From: Pseudomonas sp. Q11
GTDB taxonomy: Bacteria; Pseudomonadota; Gammaproteobacteria; Pseudomonadales; Pseudomonadaceae
DNA length: 64,000 nt
Direction of reading: 5' to 3'
NCBI RefSeq assembly: GCF_024494355.1
Contig: NZ_JAKNQY010000018.1
Span: forward strand, 62,001 to 126,000
A program made the position numbers and the translations under genes. Under the pieces are notes generated by a model. It saw nothing but the letters and a program-made list of their open reading frames with translations, searched no databases and was not told where the DNA came from. This document shows positions 1-8,777 of the stretch, one piece after another. How positions within the stretch are numbered: position 1 is the first letter of the stretch; each line of letters begins with the position of its first letter.

Positions 1-640
1 CGGCTAGCCAACCGGCGAAGCCGCCCTGGCGCGATGAAGGATCCTGTTCACCCAGCCAACTCCAGGTCTTGACCCGCAGACGACTGCCCAACTGACCGAC
101 AAGACGCCCATCCGCCGCGTTGAGCACCACGTCCAGCAGTACCCGACGGGCCTGATCCTGAGCCGGCAGCATCGCCAGTGCCTTGAGCAGCTCAGCCACG
201 CGAACCTGTTTTTGCGGTTGCAGGCTCGGCAGGTCCAGCAGCCACGACGGCGCCTGGCGGGCCTGCCAGTAATCGCGCCAGTGGGTGGCCGAAAGCCCCA
301 GCCGCTGCGGCTCGAAATACAGGCCGCAGGATTTCACCAACGCCTGATCGCGACCGATGCTCTGCCCGGCGCTACAACAATAGACCTCCTCTTTGGACTG
401 GCCGCGACATTCATAAACCGGTTCGCGGGCGCCAGTGTCCACCAGCCATGCGTAGACAAACAGCTTCCACACACTGCCCAGCGGCGCCTGCACGGCATCG
501 GACAAGGGCTGACGGTCCAGCACCTGGGTCTGGCTCACCCGCAGCAACTGACCGTCGAAAGCCAGGCGCAACGGCTCCTCCTGCGCTGCGGCCAGCGCAG
601 GGATCAAGCACAACAACCACCCAAGCCGCGGCCAGCGCAT
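1..640 (-). CDS. yfaQ: YfaQ-like DUF2300 protein, partial (3' end outside window)
   Basis: The first 213 residues of a secreted protein are present; the rest lies beyond base 1. The ATG at 640 follows the yfaS stop after one base (TGACATG), so it is the last visible gene of the yfa operon. Residues 1-19 form a signal peptide ending near LAAA. Residues 53-61 read PLGSVWKLF, in which S56-V-W-K59 has the SxxK form of serine penicillin-recognising enzymes. Residues 191-194 read KTWS, where those enzymes have KTG. Several cysteines (about 78-105) suggest periplasmic disulfides. The assignment to DUF2300/YfaQ rests on position in the conserved E. coli-type yfaP-A-T-S-Q set and on overall resemblance. 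A PBP-like fold is inference; no enzymatic activity is known to me. Confidence 0.8.
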   Translation of the reverse strand, partial: MRWPRLGWLLCLIPALAAAQEEPLRLAFDGQLLRVSQTQVLDRQPLSDAVQAPLGSVWKLFVYAWLVDTGAREPVYECRGQSKEEVYCCSAGQSIGRDQALVKSCGLYFEPQRLGLSATHWRDYWQARQAPSWLLDLPSLQPQKQVRVAELLKALAMLPAQDQARRVLLDVVLNAADGRLVGQLGSRLRVKTWSWLGEQDPSSRQGGFAGWLA

Positions 641-641
641 G

Positions 642-3600
642 TCAGTTGACCGTGACCTGACCGAGCGCCGGTTTCTGTTCCCGAGCCTGATGCTGCGGCG
701 CATAGACCTGGGTGAAGCGCACCGGCGGCAAGGTGAACCGGCCCTTCTGGGAGAAGCGCACCAGATGCCGCAGGCGCAGCTCGCCACTGAGGGCGTCCAG
801 CGGCACCGCGTAACCCATCTGCCCCGGTTCGAAGCGCGCCTTCTCCAGGGAGGTCGGCTCGCTGCCGGCCTTGCCCAGCAACTGGATGCCCCAGGTGGTG
901 CGCTCCACATCGGCACCCGGCGGCAGCGGCACTTCGAGCATGCCGTAGCGCAGCGGCGTAGAGGCCTTGCTGTTGATGATCACTTCATCCAGATAAAGGC
1001 TGTCGCTGGACAGCGGCTTGCTGCCCACGGCTTCGAGCTTGAAGGTGAAGGCCTCGTCGCCCGGTACCAGGCGGGACAAGCGCCGGGTGATGGTCACCGC
1101 CATCGGCGCCACGGGCGCCTGCTGGCTCTGGTAGCTCAGTGCCGCTTGCAGCGGGCGCTCCTCGGCACCGCTGAGGGTCAGCAGGGTCGGTAGCTGCGCC
1201 CCCTGCCATTGCCAGTAGGTTTCACCGGTGGCGCCTTGCCGGGCCTTCCAGCCTTCGCCCGGGGTCAGTGCCACCGCTGGCGCGGCCTGTTCGATGCTGC
1301 CCTGCAACCAGGTCAAGGCCAGGGCCCGTTCAAGGGTGGATTGCTGCGGCAGCAGACGTTCGAGTAATGCCTTGGCACGCGCCTGATCGAAGCTTTGCAA
1401 CGACAGGCTCAAGGCCTCGACGAATGGCTGGGAGCTGACGTCCAGTTGCTGTTGCGCGGCGTCCAGTTGCCGACTGAAGGCCTCCGGCAGCGGCACCTTC
1501 ATCTGCCTGGCGAGGGACGCCGTCAGCATGCGGGCGCTGGCCAGGCCCAGGGCCGAATCCGGCGCGCTCATGACCAGACTGTCTTCGCCACTGTCCATCA
1601 CGCTCAAAGCGCTGCCCTCGCCGGCTTTCACCAGGTCGTCCATCAAGCCGCTGAGCAAGGTATTGACCGGCAGTTGCATCTGTTTGGCGAACGACAGGAT
1701 CAACGCACGCTGCAACAACGGTGTATCGCCGGCCTGCTTGGCGTAGACCTCCAGCACCCGCTGCCAGTGTTCCGGCGGCAGGCTCAGGTCCAGGGCTTTG
1801 CTGGCGTGCCAGTCAGCGTAATAGGCGTAGGCCGTGAGGAACGCATCCGGTTCGCCAACCTGGCCCCACCAGGTGAAGCTCGCCGCAGGCCCGGCCATTT
1901 GCACCAGGCGCAGGCGACTGTTTTGCATGATCAGCCGCAAGCGATCACGAATCTGCGGGTTCGTCGCCAGGGTCGGGTAGGCGATGCTCAACGGCAGCAG
2001 ACGACTGGCGGTTTGCTCGACGCCGCCGTAGGGGTAGCTCAACAAATCATCCAGGGCCGACCGGAACAGCGCTTGCGGGCTGTCGTCCAGGCGCAGGCGG
2101 ATATCGCTGGCATCAAGCGGCAGGCTCAGCGGTGTATCGCCGCTCGCCACGTCAAGGCGCTGGCTCTGGGTGACTTGCCAACCGTAGCCAATGGCATTGA
2201 GTTGCACGGCCAGGGTGTCCTGGGTTTCGCCGTTGACCTGCAACTGCACGTTCAAGTCACCGTTGCTCAACTCCAGAGACGGTAGCGCCACATAGTTGAT
2301 GCCGTGCTTCAGGTCCGCCACCACGCGTTGCTCAGTACCGGCGTAACGGATCAGCAACTCGGCCTTCAGCGGTTTCTCGGACTGGCTGAAAGCGAACAGG
2401 CCCATTTGCGGCTTGTCGCCACTGCGGAACCGGGTCGGGCCGCTCCACTTCAGGTACAACGGCTTCTCTGAACCGATAAATTGCTTTTTCTGACCCACCT
2501 GGCCGTCGTCGGCAATGGCCCGGGCGGTGATGCGCCAGCGGGTCAGGGAGTCCGGCATCTTGAAGGTGAAGCGGGCCTTGCCGTTGGCGTCGGTGACCAG
2601 CTCCGGTTGCCACGCGGCAGTGTCGACGTCTTCACGACGAGGCCGCTCCAACACTTTGACACCGCGCTCGCTGCGGTTGGCCTTGCCCGGTGCCCCCGGG
2701 GTCCCCGGCAGGGCCACGTCATAGCTGATGAACGACAGGCTGGCGCTGGTGCGCACGTTGTTGCGACGCGGATGGTAGAAAAACTGATCGATGGTCGGCG
2801 CCACTTCCGGTTGCAGGGCGTAGATCATTTCATCCACGACACTGACGGTCAGGTGCGCCGGGATCGCCTTGCCGACGAACTGGGTGCTCAGGTCCACGGT
2901 CACCGTGTCGCCAGGCCGATAAGTCGCTTTGTCAGTGACGATGGCGACGTCGATTTGCGGCGCGACCACCTTGATACCGGCGTTCTGGAAGCTGTACTGG
3001 CCGCCCTTGGTGTACAGCACCGAGAAGGTCAGGTTCGGCGCAAAGGCATCCTTCACCGGAATTCGCGCGCGGTATTGAGTGTCGCTGAGCTTTTCCATCT
3101 TCAGCCAGTCGCCGCCCTTGGACAGCAGCGCCGTGGCCTCGACCTTGTCCCGCTCCAGAGACAGCAGCGCATCGCTGACCGGCTCCGGGAAGGTGATCAG
3201 CGCCAGGGCTTCGTCACCAGCCTGGTATTGGGCTTTGTCGAGAACGATCTCAACGGTGCCCGGCACGGCCTTGATGCCTTCGCCGGTTACCGAATGGCCA
3301 GTGGCGCCAATGACCCGACCGTGATCGTCCTTGAGGGTCAGGTTGTAGGTGCCCGGACGCTCGAACGTCAGGCTGAAGCCCTTGTCCTGGGCCGTCAGTT
3401 TGCCCTCGCCGGTGCTCTGGTCTTCCAGCCGTACCCAGGCGTAGCTGCCCGGCGTCACGGCGTTGCTTTGCGCGTTGCCACCCTCGTTGGTGTAGCTGAA
3501 CGAGACGTCCTCGCCGGCGGCGCTGAAACGCCGGGGCGCGCTCAGGCGAAAGTTAGCCGCGCCACGGTCGATGAGAATTTCCTTGGTGGTCTTGACCCGA

Positions 3601-5210
3601 TACGCCGCGCCATCGCTGGCAAACACAGTGAGTGTATAGCGGCTCGGCTTGTCGGCGGCCGGCAGCTCGAGACTGGCGTTGCCCTTGGCATCGGTGGTCA
3701 CTTCACTGCTGGTCAGTTCCACCGGGAATTGCCCCAGGTATTGCAGCTCGTTATCCACCATCGACAGTTGCTGGGCCCGCAGGCTCAGGCTCACCTTGGC
3801 GTTGGCCACCGGCTTACCGTCCGGGTAGAGCAGCACGAGAGCACCCTTGACCGGCTCGCCGGTGCGGTAATCCTGCTTGGCGAGGTTCAGCGCGATCTCG
3901 AAGTGCGGCTTGATGTATTCGGCCACGCGAAAGGCACTGCTGTAGAGCTGGTCCTTGTAGCTAAAGCGCAGCTCATACCCACCGGCCACGGCGTTTTCCG
4001 GCAGCTGGAAACGGCCCTGGGTACCGGCCTTGGAATCGAGCTTCAGGGCCAGGGTCTGCAACGCGGTGCCGGTAGCATCCAGCACGCTGACATGGACGTC
4101 GGCGGCTGTCGGCTGCACCGAGTCCCGGGCATTCTTGAATTCACGGCCGACGATTTTCAGCGACACCCAATCCCCCGGCCGATACAGCGGTCGGTCGGTG
4201 AAGGCGAACAGCTTGGTGTCGTAGATTTCGCTGTCGTAGTAGAAGTTTTCCGAGACAAATACCCCGCCTTCCTCGTCCTCGCCGATGACGAACGAACGCT
4301 CCGGGCTGACGTGCTTGAGGCGCAGCAAGCCGTCTTCATCGGTGGCACCACTGCTCATCACACCCAGGCCGTCGGTCCACAGTACGTTGACCTTGGGCAC
4401 CGAACGACCTTCGTGTTTACGCGCGGCCCAGACCAGCAGCTCGTCACCGGCGATCTTGCTCACCGCCACGGTGTTGGAGACAAAGACCATGGTGGTGGCC
4501 CGGTATTTACCGATCAGCGCTTCTACCAGGTACAGACCCGGCTTCAACTGGCCCAGCGGCACGTAGACGTTGCCTGGCGCGACGCTGACGAACTCACTCG
4601 ACGAACCCGCCAGGTTGACCCCCGCTGGCGGCTGGATCGGCTTGGCCTGCCAGAGCGGATAACGGAACTGGCTGACCACCGGCAAACCCGGAATCAAGGC
4701 GAACTGTGGTTGCGCGTCGTACGGCGTCGGCGCGGCGATGGCGCTGCCCATTTTCAGTTCCGGCACTTGTTCGGTGACTTGCTGACGCGACTCGTAGGAA
4801 AACGCCCGCTGCATCACCCGACGGGATTTGCGGTACCAGTTGTCCCACAGGTACGCCAGGGTGTTCGACAGCCCTTCGCCCTTGAACTGGCCGTCGCTGA
4901 CCACCCGGTGCAGGTTCTTCTGACGCTTGAGGAAATCCAGCGGTTTTTCGATGCGATAAACGCGGATATCGGCACCGCCGTACGGTTCCATGCGGAATTT
5001 CCGATAATCGCGACCCGGTGCTTCGAGGCGAACCATGGCTTGCTCGTCACTGGCAAAACTGCTGTCGGCCAGCAGGAAGAAGCTTTCACCGGCCAACGGC
5101 GTGTAGCCGCTGGGCTCCACGGTGTCTTCGGCGTGAACGATCGGTGCCAGCAACAGGGCCAACAGCAGGGGCAATTTTGAACACAAGCGCAGCATGTGGG
5201 CACCGGTCAT
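642..5210 (-). CDS. yfaS: alpha-2-macroglobulin-like protein, thioester-less YfaS type
   Basis: A very large secreted protein (1522 aa from ATG 5210), close to E. coli YfaS in length. The N-terminus has a hydrophobic segment ending in VHAED and no lipobox cysteine, so it should be a soluble periplasmic protein. Serial beta-sandwich (MG) repeats are followed by a helical C-terminal region. At the thioester-domain position the sequence is YPYGGVEQ (residues 1059-1066). The CxEQ cysteine needed for covalent trapping is replaced by glycine, as known for the YfaS clade and unlike the pbpC-linked clade. ATG 5210 overlaps the yfaT stop (ATGA). An internal ATG at 5195 would start MLRLCSKLP directly before the signal peptide and is a reasonable alternative. 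Bacterial macroglobulins are thought to protect the periplasm from proteases; this clade must act non-covalently. Confidence 0.92.
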   Translation of the reverse strand: MTGAHMLRLCSKLPLLLALLLAPIVHAEDTVEPSGYTPLAGESFFLLADSSFASDEQAMVRLEAPGRDYRKFRMEPYGGADIRVYRIEKPLDFLKRQKNLHRVVSDGQFKGEGLSNTLAYLWDNWYRKSRRVMQRAFSYESRQQVTEQVPELKMGSAIAAPTPYDAQPQFALIPGLPVVSQFRYPLWQAKPIQPPAGVNLAGSSSEFVSVAPGNVYVPLGQLKPGLYLVEALIGKYRATTMVFVSNTVAVSKIAGDELLVWAARKHEGRSVPKVNVLWTDGLGVMSSGATDEDGLLRLKHVSPERSFVIGEDEEGGVFVSENFYYDSEIYDTKLFAFTDRPLYRPGDWVSLKIVGREFKNARDSVQPTAADVHVSVLDATGTALQTLALKLDSKAGTQGRFQLPENAVAGGYELRFSYKDQLYSSAFRVAEYIKPHFEIALNLAKQDYRTGEPVKGALVLLYPDGKPVANAKVSLSLRAQQLSMVDNELQYLGQFPVELTSSEVTTDAKGNASLELPAADKPSRYTLTVFASDGAAYRVKTTKEILIDRGAANFRLSAPRRFSAAGEDVSFSYTNEGGNAQSNAVTPGSYAWVRLEDQSTGEGKLTAQDKGFSLTFERPGTYNLTLKDDHGRVIGATGHSVTGEGIKAVPGTVEIVLDKAQYQAGDEALALITFPEPVSDALLSLERDKVEATALLSKGGDWLKMEKLSDTQYRARIPVKDAFAPNLTFSVLYTKGGQYSFQNAGIKVVAPQIDVAIVTDKATYRPGDTVTVDLSTQFVGKAIPAHLTVSVVDEMIYALQPEVAPTIDQFFYHPRRNNVRTSASLSFISYDVALPGTPGAPGKANRSERGVKVLERPRREDVDTAAWQPELVTDANGKARFTFKMPDSLTRWRITARAIADDGQVGQKKQFIGSEKPLYLKWSGPTRFRSGDKPQMGLFAFSQSEKPLKAELLIRYAGTEQRVVADLKHGINYVALPSLELSNGDLNVQLQVNGETQDTLAVQLNAIGYGWQVTQSQRLDVASGDTPLSLPLDASDIRLRLDDSPQALFRSALDDLLSYPYGGVEQTASRLLPLSIAYPTLATNPQIRDRLRLIMQNSRLRLVQMAGPAASFTWWGQVGEPDAFLTAYAYYADWHASKALDLSLPPEHWQRVLEVYAKQAGDTPLLQRALILSFAKQMQLPVNTLLSGLMDDLVKAGEGSALSVMDSGEDSLVMSAPDSALGLASARMLTASLARQMKVPLPEAFSRQLDAAQQQLDVSSQPFVEALSLSLQSFDQARAKALLERLLPQQSTLERALALTWLQGSIEQAAPAVALTPGEGWKARQGATGETYWQWQGAQLPTLLTLSGAEERPLQAALSYQSQQAPVAPMAVTITRRLSRLVPGDEAFTFKLEAVGSKPLSSDSLYLDEVIINSKASTPLRYGMLEVPLPPGADVERTTWGIQLLGKAGSEPTSLEKARFEPGQMGYAVPLDALSGELRLRHLVRFSQKGRFTLPPVRFTQVYAPQHQAREQKPALGQVTVN

Positions 5211-5866
5211 TGGGAGAGAAAATTGAGTCGATAGACGCCGATGAAGTTGGGGTTGGCTGCGTCGGGTATCCATCGGGTGTCCTTCCAGTTCATGAGTTGC
5301 TGCAGGCTTGCCGAGCGCATGCCGTTGTCGGTTGGGGTGGTGGTGCCGGTGTGGTAGGCGATATTGCGGCCCATCCAGATCATCAGGTGCTGGTCATCGC
5401 CCTGATCGAAAAACATCAGGTCGCCCGGACGTGCCTGGGTGACGTCCCGGCTCACCAGATGGCTGTTGAACTGGATCAGCTTGATGGCGTTGACGTAGGG
5501 CCCGACCTTGCCGCCGCCCTGTTGCCATTGCTGGGCCAGACGTCGCTGGGCATCACTCAGCTCAAGCTCTGGCGGCAGGTAGCGATTGGACAGGCCATTG
5601 CTGCGCAACCACTTCTGGTCGTGGACCTTCAGCGCTTCATTGGCCGCAAAGCGCACCAGCCCGGCGCAGTCCTGCTGGTACCAGCGCGGGCTCGGGCCTT
5701 TGGTCAGTTGTTCCTGGGCAATGCGCACGAACCAGGCGCGAAAGACCTTCGATTGCTGCACATCCAGCGAGGGTGTCTGAGCGGCAAACGCCTGCCCGCC
5801 CAGCAGCAGCGCCAGCATCAACACCCATACCGGGCGGCGGATCAACCCGGTCACAGTGCTTTCCAT
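5207..5866 (-). CDS. yfaT: YfaT-like DUF1175 secreted protein with NlpC/P60-like motifs
   Basis: A 219-aa exported protein from ATG 5866, with signal peptide around residues 8-28 (IRRPVWVLMLALLLGG). After it comes DCAGLVRF with Cys67, then PGDLMFF (147-153), QHLMIW with His160, and AYHTG with His172. The order DCxGLV ... PGDLxFF ... HxxIxxG ... H is that of NlpC/P60 cysteine peptidases, which cut peptidoglycan stem peptides; this is my inference for DUF1175. The start is uncertain: the GTG at 5854 overlaps the yfaA stop (GTGA), has GGAAAG just upstream and would begin MTGLIRR. The gene sits between yfaA and yfaS and shares ATGA with yfaS, so tight co-translation is expected. Confidence 0.85.
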   Translation of the reverse strand: MESTVTGLIRRPVWVLMLALLLGGQAFAAQTPSLDVQQSKVFRAWFVRIAQEQLTKGPSPRWYQQDCAGLVRFAANEALKVHDQKWLRSNGLSNRYLPPELELSDAQRRLAQQWQQGGGKVGPYVNAIKLIQFNSHLVSRDVTQARPGDLMFFDQGDDQHLMIWMGRNIAYHTGTTTPTDNGMRSASLQQLMNWKDTRWIPDAANPNFIGVYRLNFLSQ

Positions 5867-7560
5867 TCCAGTGGCAACCACTGCCAGTGGCCGTCCGGTT
5901 CGCTGCCTTCAGGCAACGTCAGGGCGTATTTACCGTAGCCGCCGAGGGTGCGCAGCTTCGGAATCAGGTAGGTTTGCGCGGCGTTGTAGAACACCGGTTC
6001 CATGTCCTGGGGCAAGCTGTCGAGGGTTTCGCGCTGCATCAGTTGCGCCATGGCATCCGGACCGAAGTAGACCGGCATCAGCAGGTCCTTGGGCACCACG
6101 TCGGCCATGGGCGGGAAGCGTTTGTCGAGGGTGCCGAGGGCCTTGTCCAGCAGTTTGTCATCGAGGGAAAACAACAGCGTCGAACCGTGCCGCGCCAGGC
6201 TGACTTGCATGAACGCCTTGCCGGTGATCGCCTCCGGCTGCGCGGCGTCCTTGGCCGGGTAAGGGCCGAAGTTGGAGCTGACCTGGCGTTGCCAGCGGTG
6301 CATCGGGCCTTCCTGTGTTTCAACAACGGGAAATGCATGTTCGGCCACGTTGTTTTCGTAGGCGCCCACCATCGAACCGAACAGGTTGCCCAGGTCGGCA
6401 TCGAGCTTGCCACCGTCATCGTTCAGGTTCGCCACCAGCAGTGGTGTGTACAGCCGCGAATCGGCGTACCAGCACAGCCCCGCCGCGCCGGCCATGTGCT
6501 CGATCATGGCCTGGGCCGCGTTGTCGTCGGCACCGAGTTTCACCAGCAATGGCTTCTGTTGTTCGGCCGCCAGAGGCAAGGCGACGCAGGCGCTGGCGCC
6601 CATGGGCATGGCTTGCCAGATGGGCTTGAAGTCGAAGTCTGGTTGGTTCTCCAGCTCGTCCATGGCCAGGAAGCTGTGCCAGCCGTTGTCGTCCATGTCG
6701 AAACGCAACCCGGCGAAGTTCGGGATGAATCGCTGGTAGCCCATGGCGAGCACGCTGGCATTGACCGAGATGCGTTGCTTGACCTCAGGCGCCTTGGGCA
6801 GCAGGCCGAAGGCTTCGGGGAAGAGTTTTTCACCGGCCAGCAGCGCTTCGAGGGCCTGGGTCGAGACCATGCCAGGTTCGTCGGTGGGGCCACTTCCCAG
6901 GTCGTAGAGCCTGGTCGGATTGGACAACACCACGAGTTTGTCGCCATGGGAAGCGAATACCAGGGCTTTGCTGGCGTTATAGGTGAGCTGATAGACCGGC
7001 ACTACGTCGCCGGCCACTTTCATCTCACCGAGCTGGCTGAGCTGTGAATCATCCAGCGCCACTTTTGCCAACGGCTCCAGGACCTTGGCCAGGCCCCCAC
7101 GATCCATTACCAGCAAAAAATCCCTGAGCCGCCCGTCGGCGCCGCGCCATAGCGCTACATCGGCCGGCTGGTCAAAAAGCTGCTCGATCAGGCTGTCCTG
7201 CAGTTTGAGGTCATGCTCGTAGATGATCCGTCGCAGGCTGCCGATCAGCCCGAGGCGGTCGGCATGGGTTTGGTAATAGAAGACGAAATCCTCGGTGAGC
7301 GTGGCCTTGAGGAACGGCACCGCCAGCAAGTCCTTGGGCAACTGGCTCAGGGAGTGGGCCTCGAGCAGGCCGTCGGGGCGGCTCAGGCCGAGTTTTTCCA
7401 GTGCCAGTGCCATGGGCGGCGCCTTGGGCTTGGTCATGAACCAACCCAGTCCGGCGGCGACACCGGCCACCAGGCATAGCCCGATCAGCAACGCCGGCCA
7501 GCGGCGCACAGGTTTGGCGACAGGAGTCGGCGCGGTCGGGGAAGCAGTGTTGTCGCTCAT
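5851..7560 (-). CDS. yfaA: YfaA-like DUF2138 membrane-anchored protein
   Basis: A 569-aa protein from ATG 7560 (a GTG at 7566 is in frame just upstream). A short proline-rich cytoplasmic tail is followed by one transmembrane helix (about residues 22-42, WPALLIGLCLVAGVAAGLGW). The remainder is a large periplasmic domain matching the YfaA/DUF2138 family in position and size. No catalytic motif is evident. The gene is 35 bp after yfaP and overlaps the beginning of yfaT, so it belongs to the same transcript. Its single anchor makes it a candidate inner-membrane tether or sensor for the secreted YfaS, YfaT and YfaQ; this is inference from topology and context only. Confidence 0.82.
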   Translation of the reverse strand: MSDNTASPTAPTPVAKPVRRWPALLIGLCLVAGVAAGLGWFMTKPKAPPMALALEKLGLSRPDGLLEAHSLSQLPKDLLAVPFLKATLTEDFVFYYQTHADRLGLIGSLRRIIYEHDLKLQDSLIEQLFDQPADVALWRGADGRLRDFLLVMDRGGLAKVLEPLAKVALDDSQLSQLGEMKVAGDVVPVYQLTYNASKALVFASHGDKLVVLSNPTRLYDLGSGPTDEPGMVSTQALEALLAGEKLFPEAFGLLPKAPEVKQRISVNASVLAMGYQRFIPNFAGLRFDMDDNGWHSFLAMDELENQPDFDFKPIWQAMPMGASACVALPLAAEQQKPLLVKLGADDNAAQAMIEHMAGAAGLCWYADSRLYTPLLVANLNDDGGKLDADLGNLFGSMVGAYENNVAEHAFPVVETQEGPMHRWQRQVSSNFGPYPAKDAAQPEAITGKAFMQVSLARHGSTLLFSLDDKLLDKALGTLDKRFPPMADVVPKDLLMPVYFGPDAMAQLMQRETLDSLPQDMEPVFYNAAQTYLIPKLRTLGGYGKYALTLPEGSEPDGHWQWLPLEWKAL

Positions 7561-7595
7561 ATTCACAAGGGCCTGTTCATCCGTGGAGCGGATAC

Positions 7596-8384
7596 TTAGT
7601 AGTTGAACGTCTTGACCAGCAACAGATCGCCGATGGCGCGCAGGGGCACGACAAAGGTTTCGCGTTTTTCATCGACGGTGTTTTCGTTGAGCACCAGGTT
7701 GATCTGCGAGGTGATCACCTCGTTCTGGTTGCTGGTTTCTTCAAAGTTGTAGCCACCGTTGCCGTAGTTGCCCCAGTAGTTCACGTAGACCAGGTAGGTA
7801 CCGTGCATCGGCGCGGTCATGGTGAACGTCTCGGGACCGGGCCCATCGACGCCATCGGGGTCGAGGCCGCCACCGTTGCTCAACGCCGGCCGGCCGAAGA
7901 ACGCATGCTGGCCGTCGGGGGTGACGATGTGCAGGTCCAGCTCGGCCTTGGGATCGTCCCAGCCCAGCACCACGCGGATCTGCGCCGGAGTTCGCTGATT
8001 GTTGGCTTCATAGAACTGCACGCGCTTGAGGGACTGACCTGCGGAGCTGCGCACTTCGACGCTGTTGGAGCCAGCGCCAAAGGCATACGGCCGGGCGAAA
8101 CGCCCTTCATCGTCGGTATAAAGATTCAGTGGATTGCCGTTGACCGCCAGGCTGTGGGGCGCTCGGGCGGTGCCCATGGCCTTGAGCCGGCCCTCGATAA
8201 TCGTGCGATTGCGCTGCACGCCTCGGTCGATGGGCGGCGTGGGATAGGCCACGCGCGGGTTTTCAGTGCGATCGAGCAAGCCGCTGTAACGCCAGCCGCC
8301 CACGGGCTCCGACAGCTCGGCAGCAGGCTCGGCCCACGCCAGTGGCGCGCCCGCCAGCACGATCAACAATGAAAGAAAACGCAT
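7596..8384 (-). CDS. yfaP: YfaP-like DUF2135 secreted protein, first gene of the yfa operon
   Basis: A 262-aa exported protein. ATG 8384 is chosen because GGCAGGAGGCATAC lies directly before it, an excellent ribosome binding site; a longer frame starts at 8411. The signal peptide is MRFLSLLIVLAGAPLAWA. The C-terminal half carries the DUF2135 signature VVLGWDDPKAELDLHIVTPDG followed by a glycine/proline-rich loop and GTYLVYVNYWGNYG, typical of a secreted beta-sandwich domain. It is the promoter-proximal gene of five minus-strand genes that end with yfaQ. Function is unknown; in enterobacteria the family travels with yfaS. Confidence 0.85.
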   Translation of the reverse strand: MRFLSLLIVLAGAPLAWAEPAAELSEPVGGWRYSGLLDRTENPRVAYPTPPIDRGVQRNRTIIEGRLKAMGTARAPHSLAVNGNPLNLYTDDEGRFARPYAFGAGSNSVEVRSSAGQSLKRVQFYEANNQRTPAQIRVVLGWDDPKAELDLHIVTPDGQHAFFGRPALSNGGGLDPDGVDGPGPETFTMTAPMHGTYLVYVNYWGNYGNGGYNFEETSNQNEVITSQINLVLNENTVDEKRETFVVPLRAIGDLLLVKTFNY

Positions 8385-8590
8385 GTATGCCTCCTGCCAT
8401 GCATGACGCAACCCGGCGCCCTTCCTCGGCGCTGCCTGTCATTATTCGGGTTACGTCTGAAGGCCCCGCCACAAGGGGCCCGTAGATGCGGCGAAGGTTA
8501 GCGATTCGGCGGATTATTCACAATCAGGGAACGCGCGAATCTGTGTGGGAAATCACGTACTGAGGGGGGCGTGAGCCGATTAGCATGGTT

Positions 8591-8615
8591 ATTCGGCTCA
8601 CGAAATGAGCCGAAT
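8591..8615. repeat. perfect 10-bp inverted repeat (ATTCGGCTCA / TGAGCCGAAT)
   Basis: Two perfect 10-base arms enclose the loop CGAAA. There is no T-run on either side, so it is not a standard intrinsic terminator. A further GAGCCGAT lies at 8573-8580. It could be a protein-binding palindrome or an RNA hairpin in the 5' region of xseB or yfaP. Confidence 0.55.
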
Positions 8616-8660
8616 ACGGAAACTGAGGTAACTTCTGAGGTAATCCCGTTGGCTCTATTG

Positions 8661-8751
8661 GCGCTGGCGAAGCCTGCGATCTTTTAACTTTCGCTCAAGA
8701 TTCAATTGGCAAGGGGAAGATCGCAGCCTCGTTGCACTCGACAGCTCCTAC
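8661..8751. repeat. degenerate Pseudomonas repeat of the CTGCGATC family
   Basis: The stretch CCTGCGATCTTTT and, inverted, AGATCGCAGCCTC followed by CAGCTCCTAC match the better preserved element at 25178-25281. This is an imperfect inverted pair distinct from the GTGGGAGCGAGC REP family. Confidence 0.7.
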
Positions 8752-8777
8752 AGGTCCAACAGGTCCAACAGGTCCAA
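8751..8777 (+). repeat. three tandem copies of CAGGTCCAA
   Basis: CAGGTCCAA occurs three times head to tail, followed by the diverged unit CAGGAGCTT. It abuts the end of the repeat at 8661-8751 and probably arose by slippage. Confidence 0.85.

Noticed and set aside
2481..5180. An 899-aa open frame on the plus strand opposite yfaS
   Set aside because: It has low-complexity His/Arg/Gln-rich composition, no recognisable domain, and mirrors the codons of the clear YfaS gene. It is a high-GC antisense shadow.
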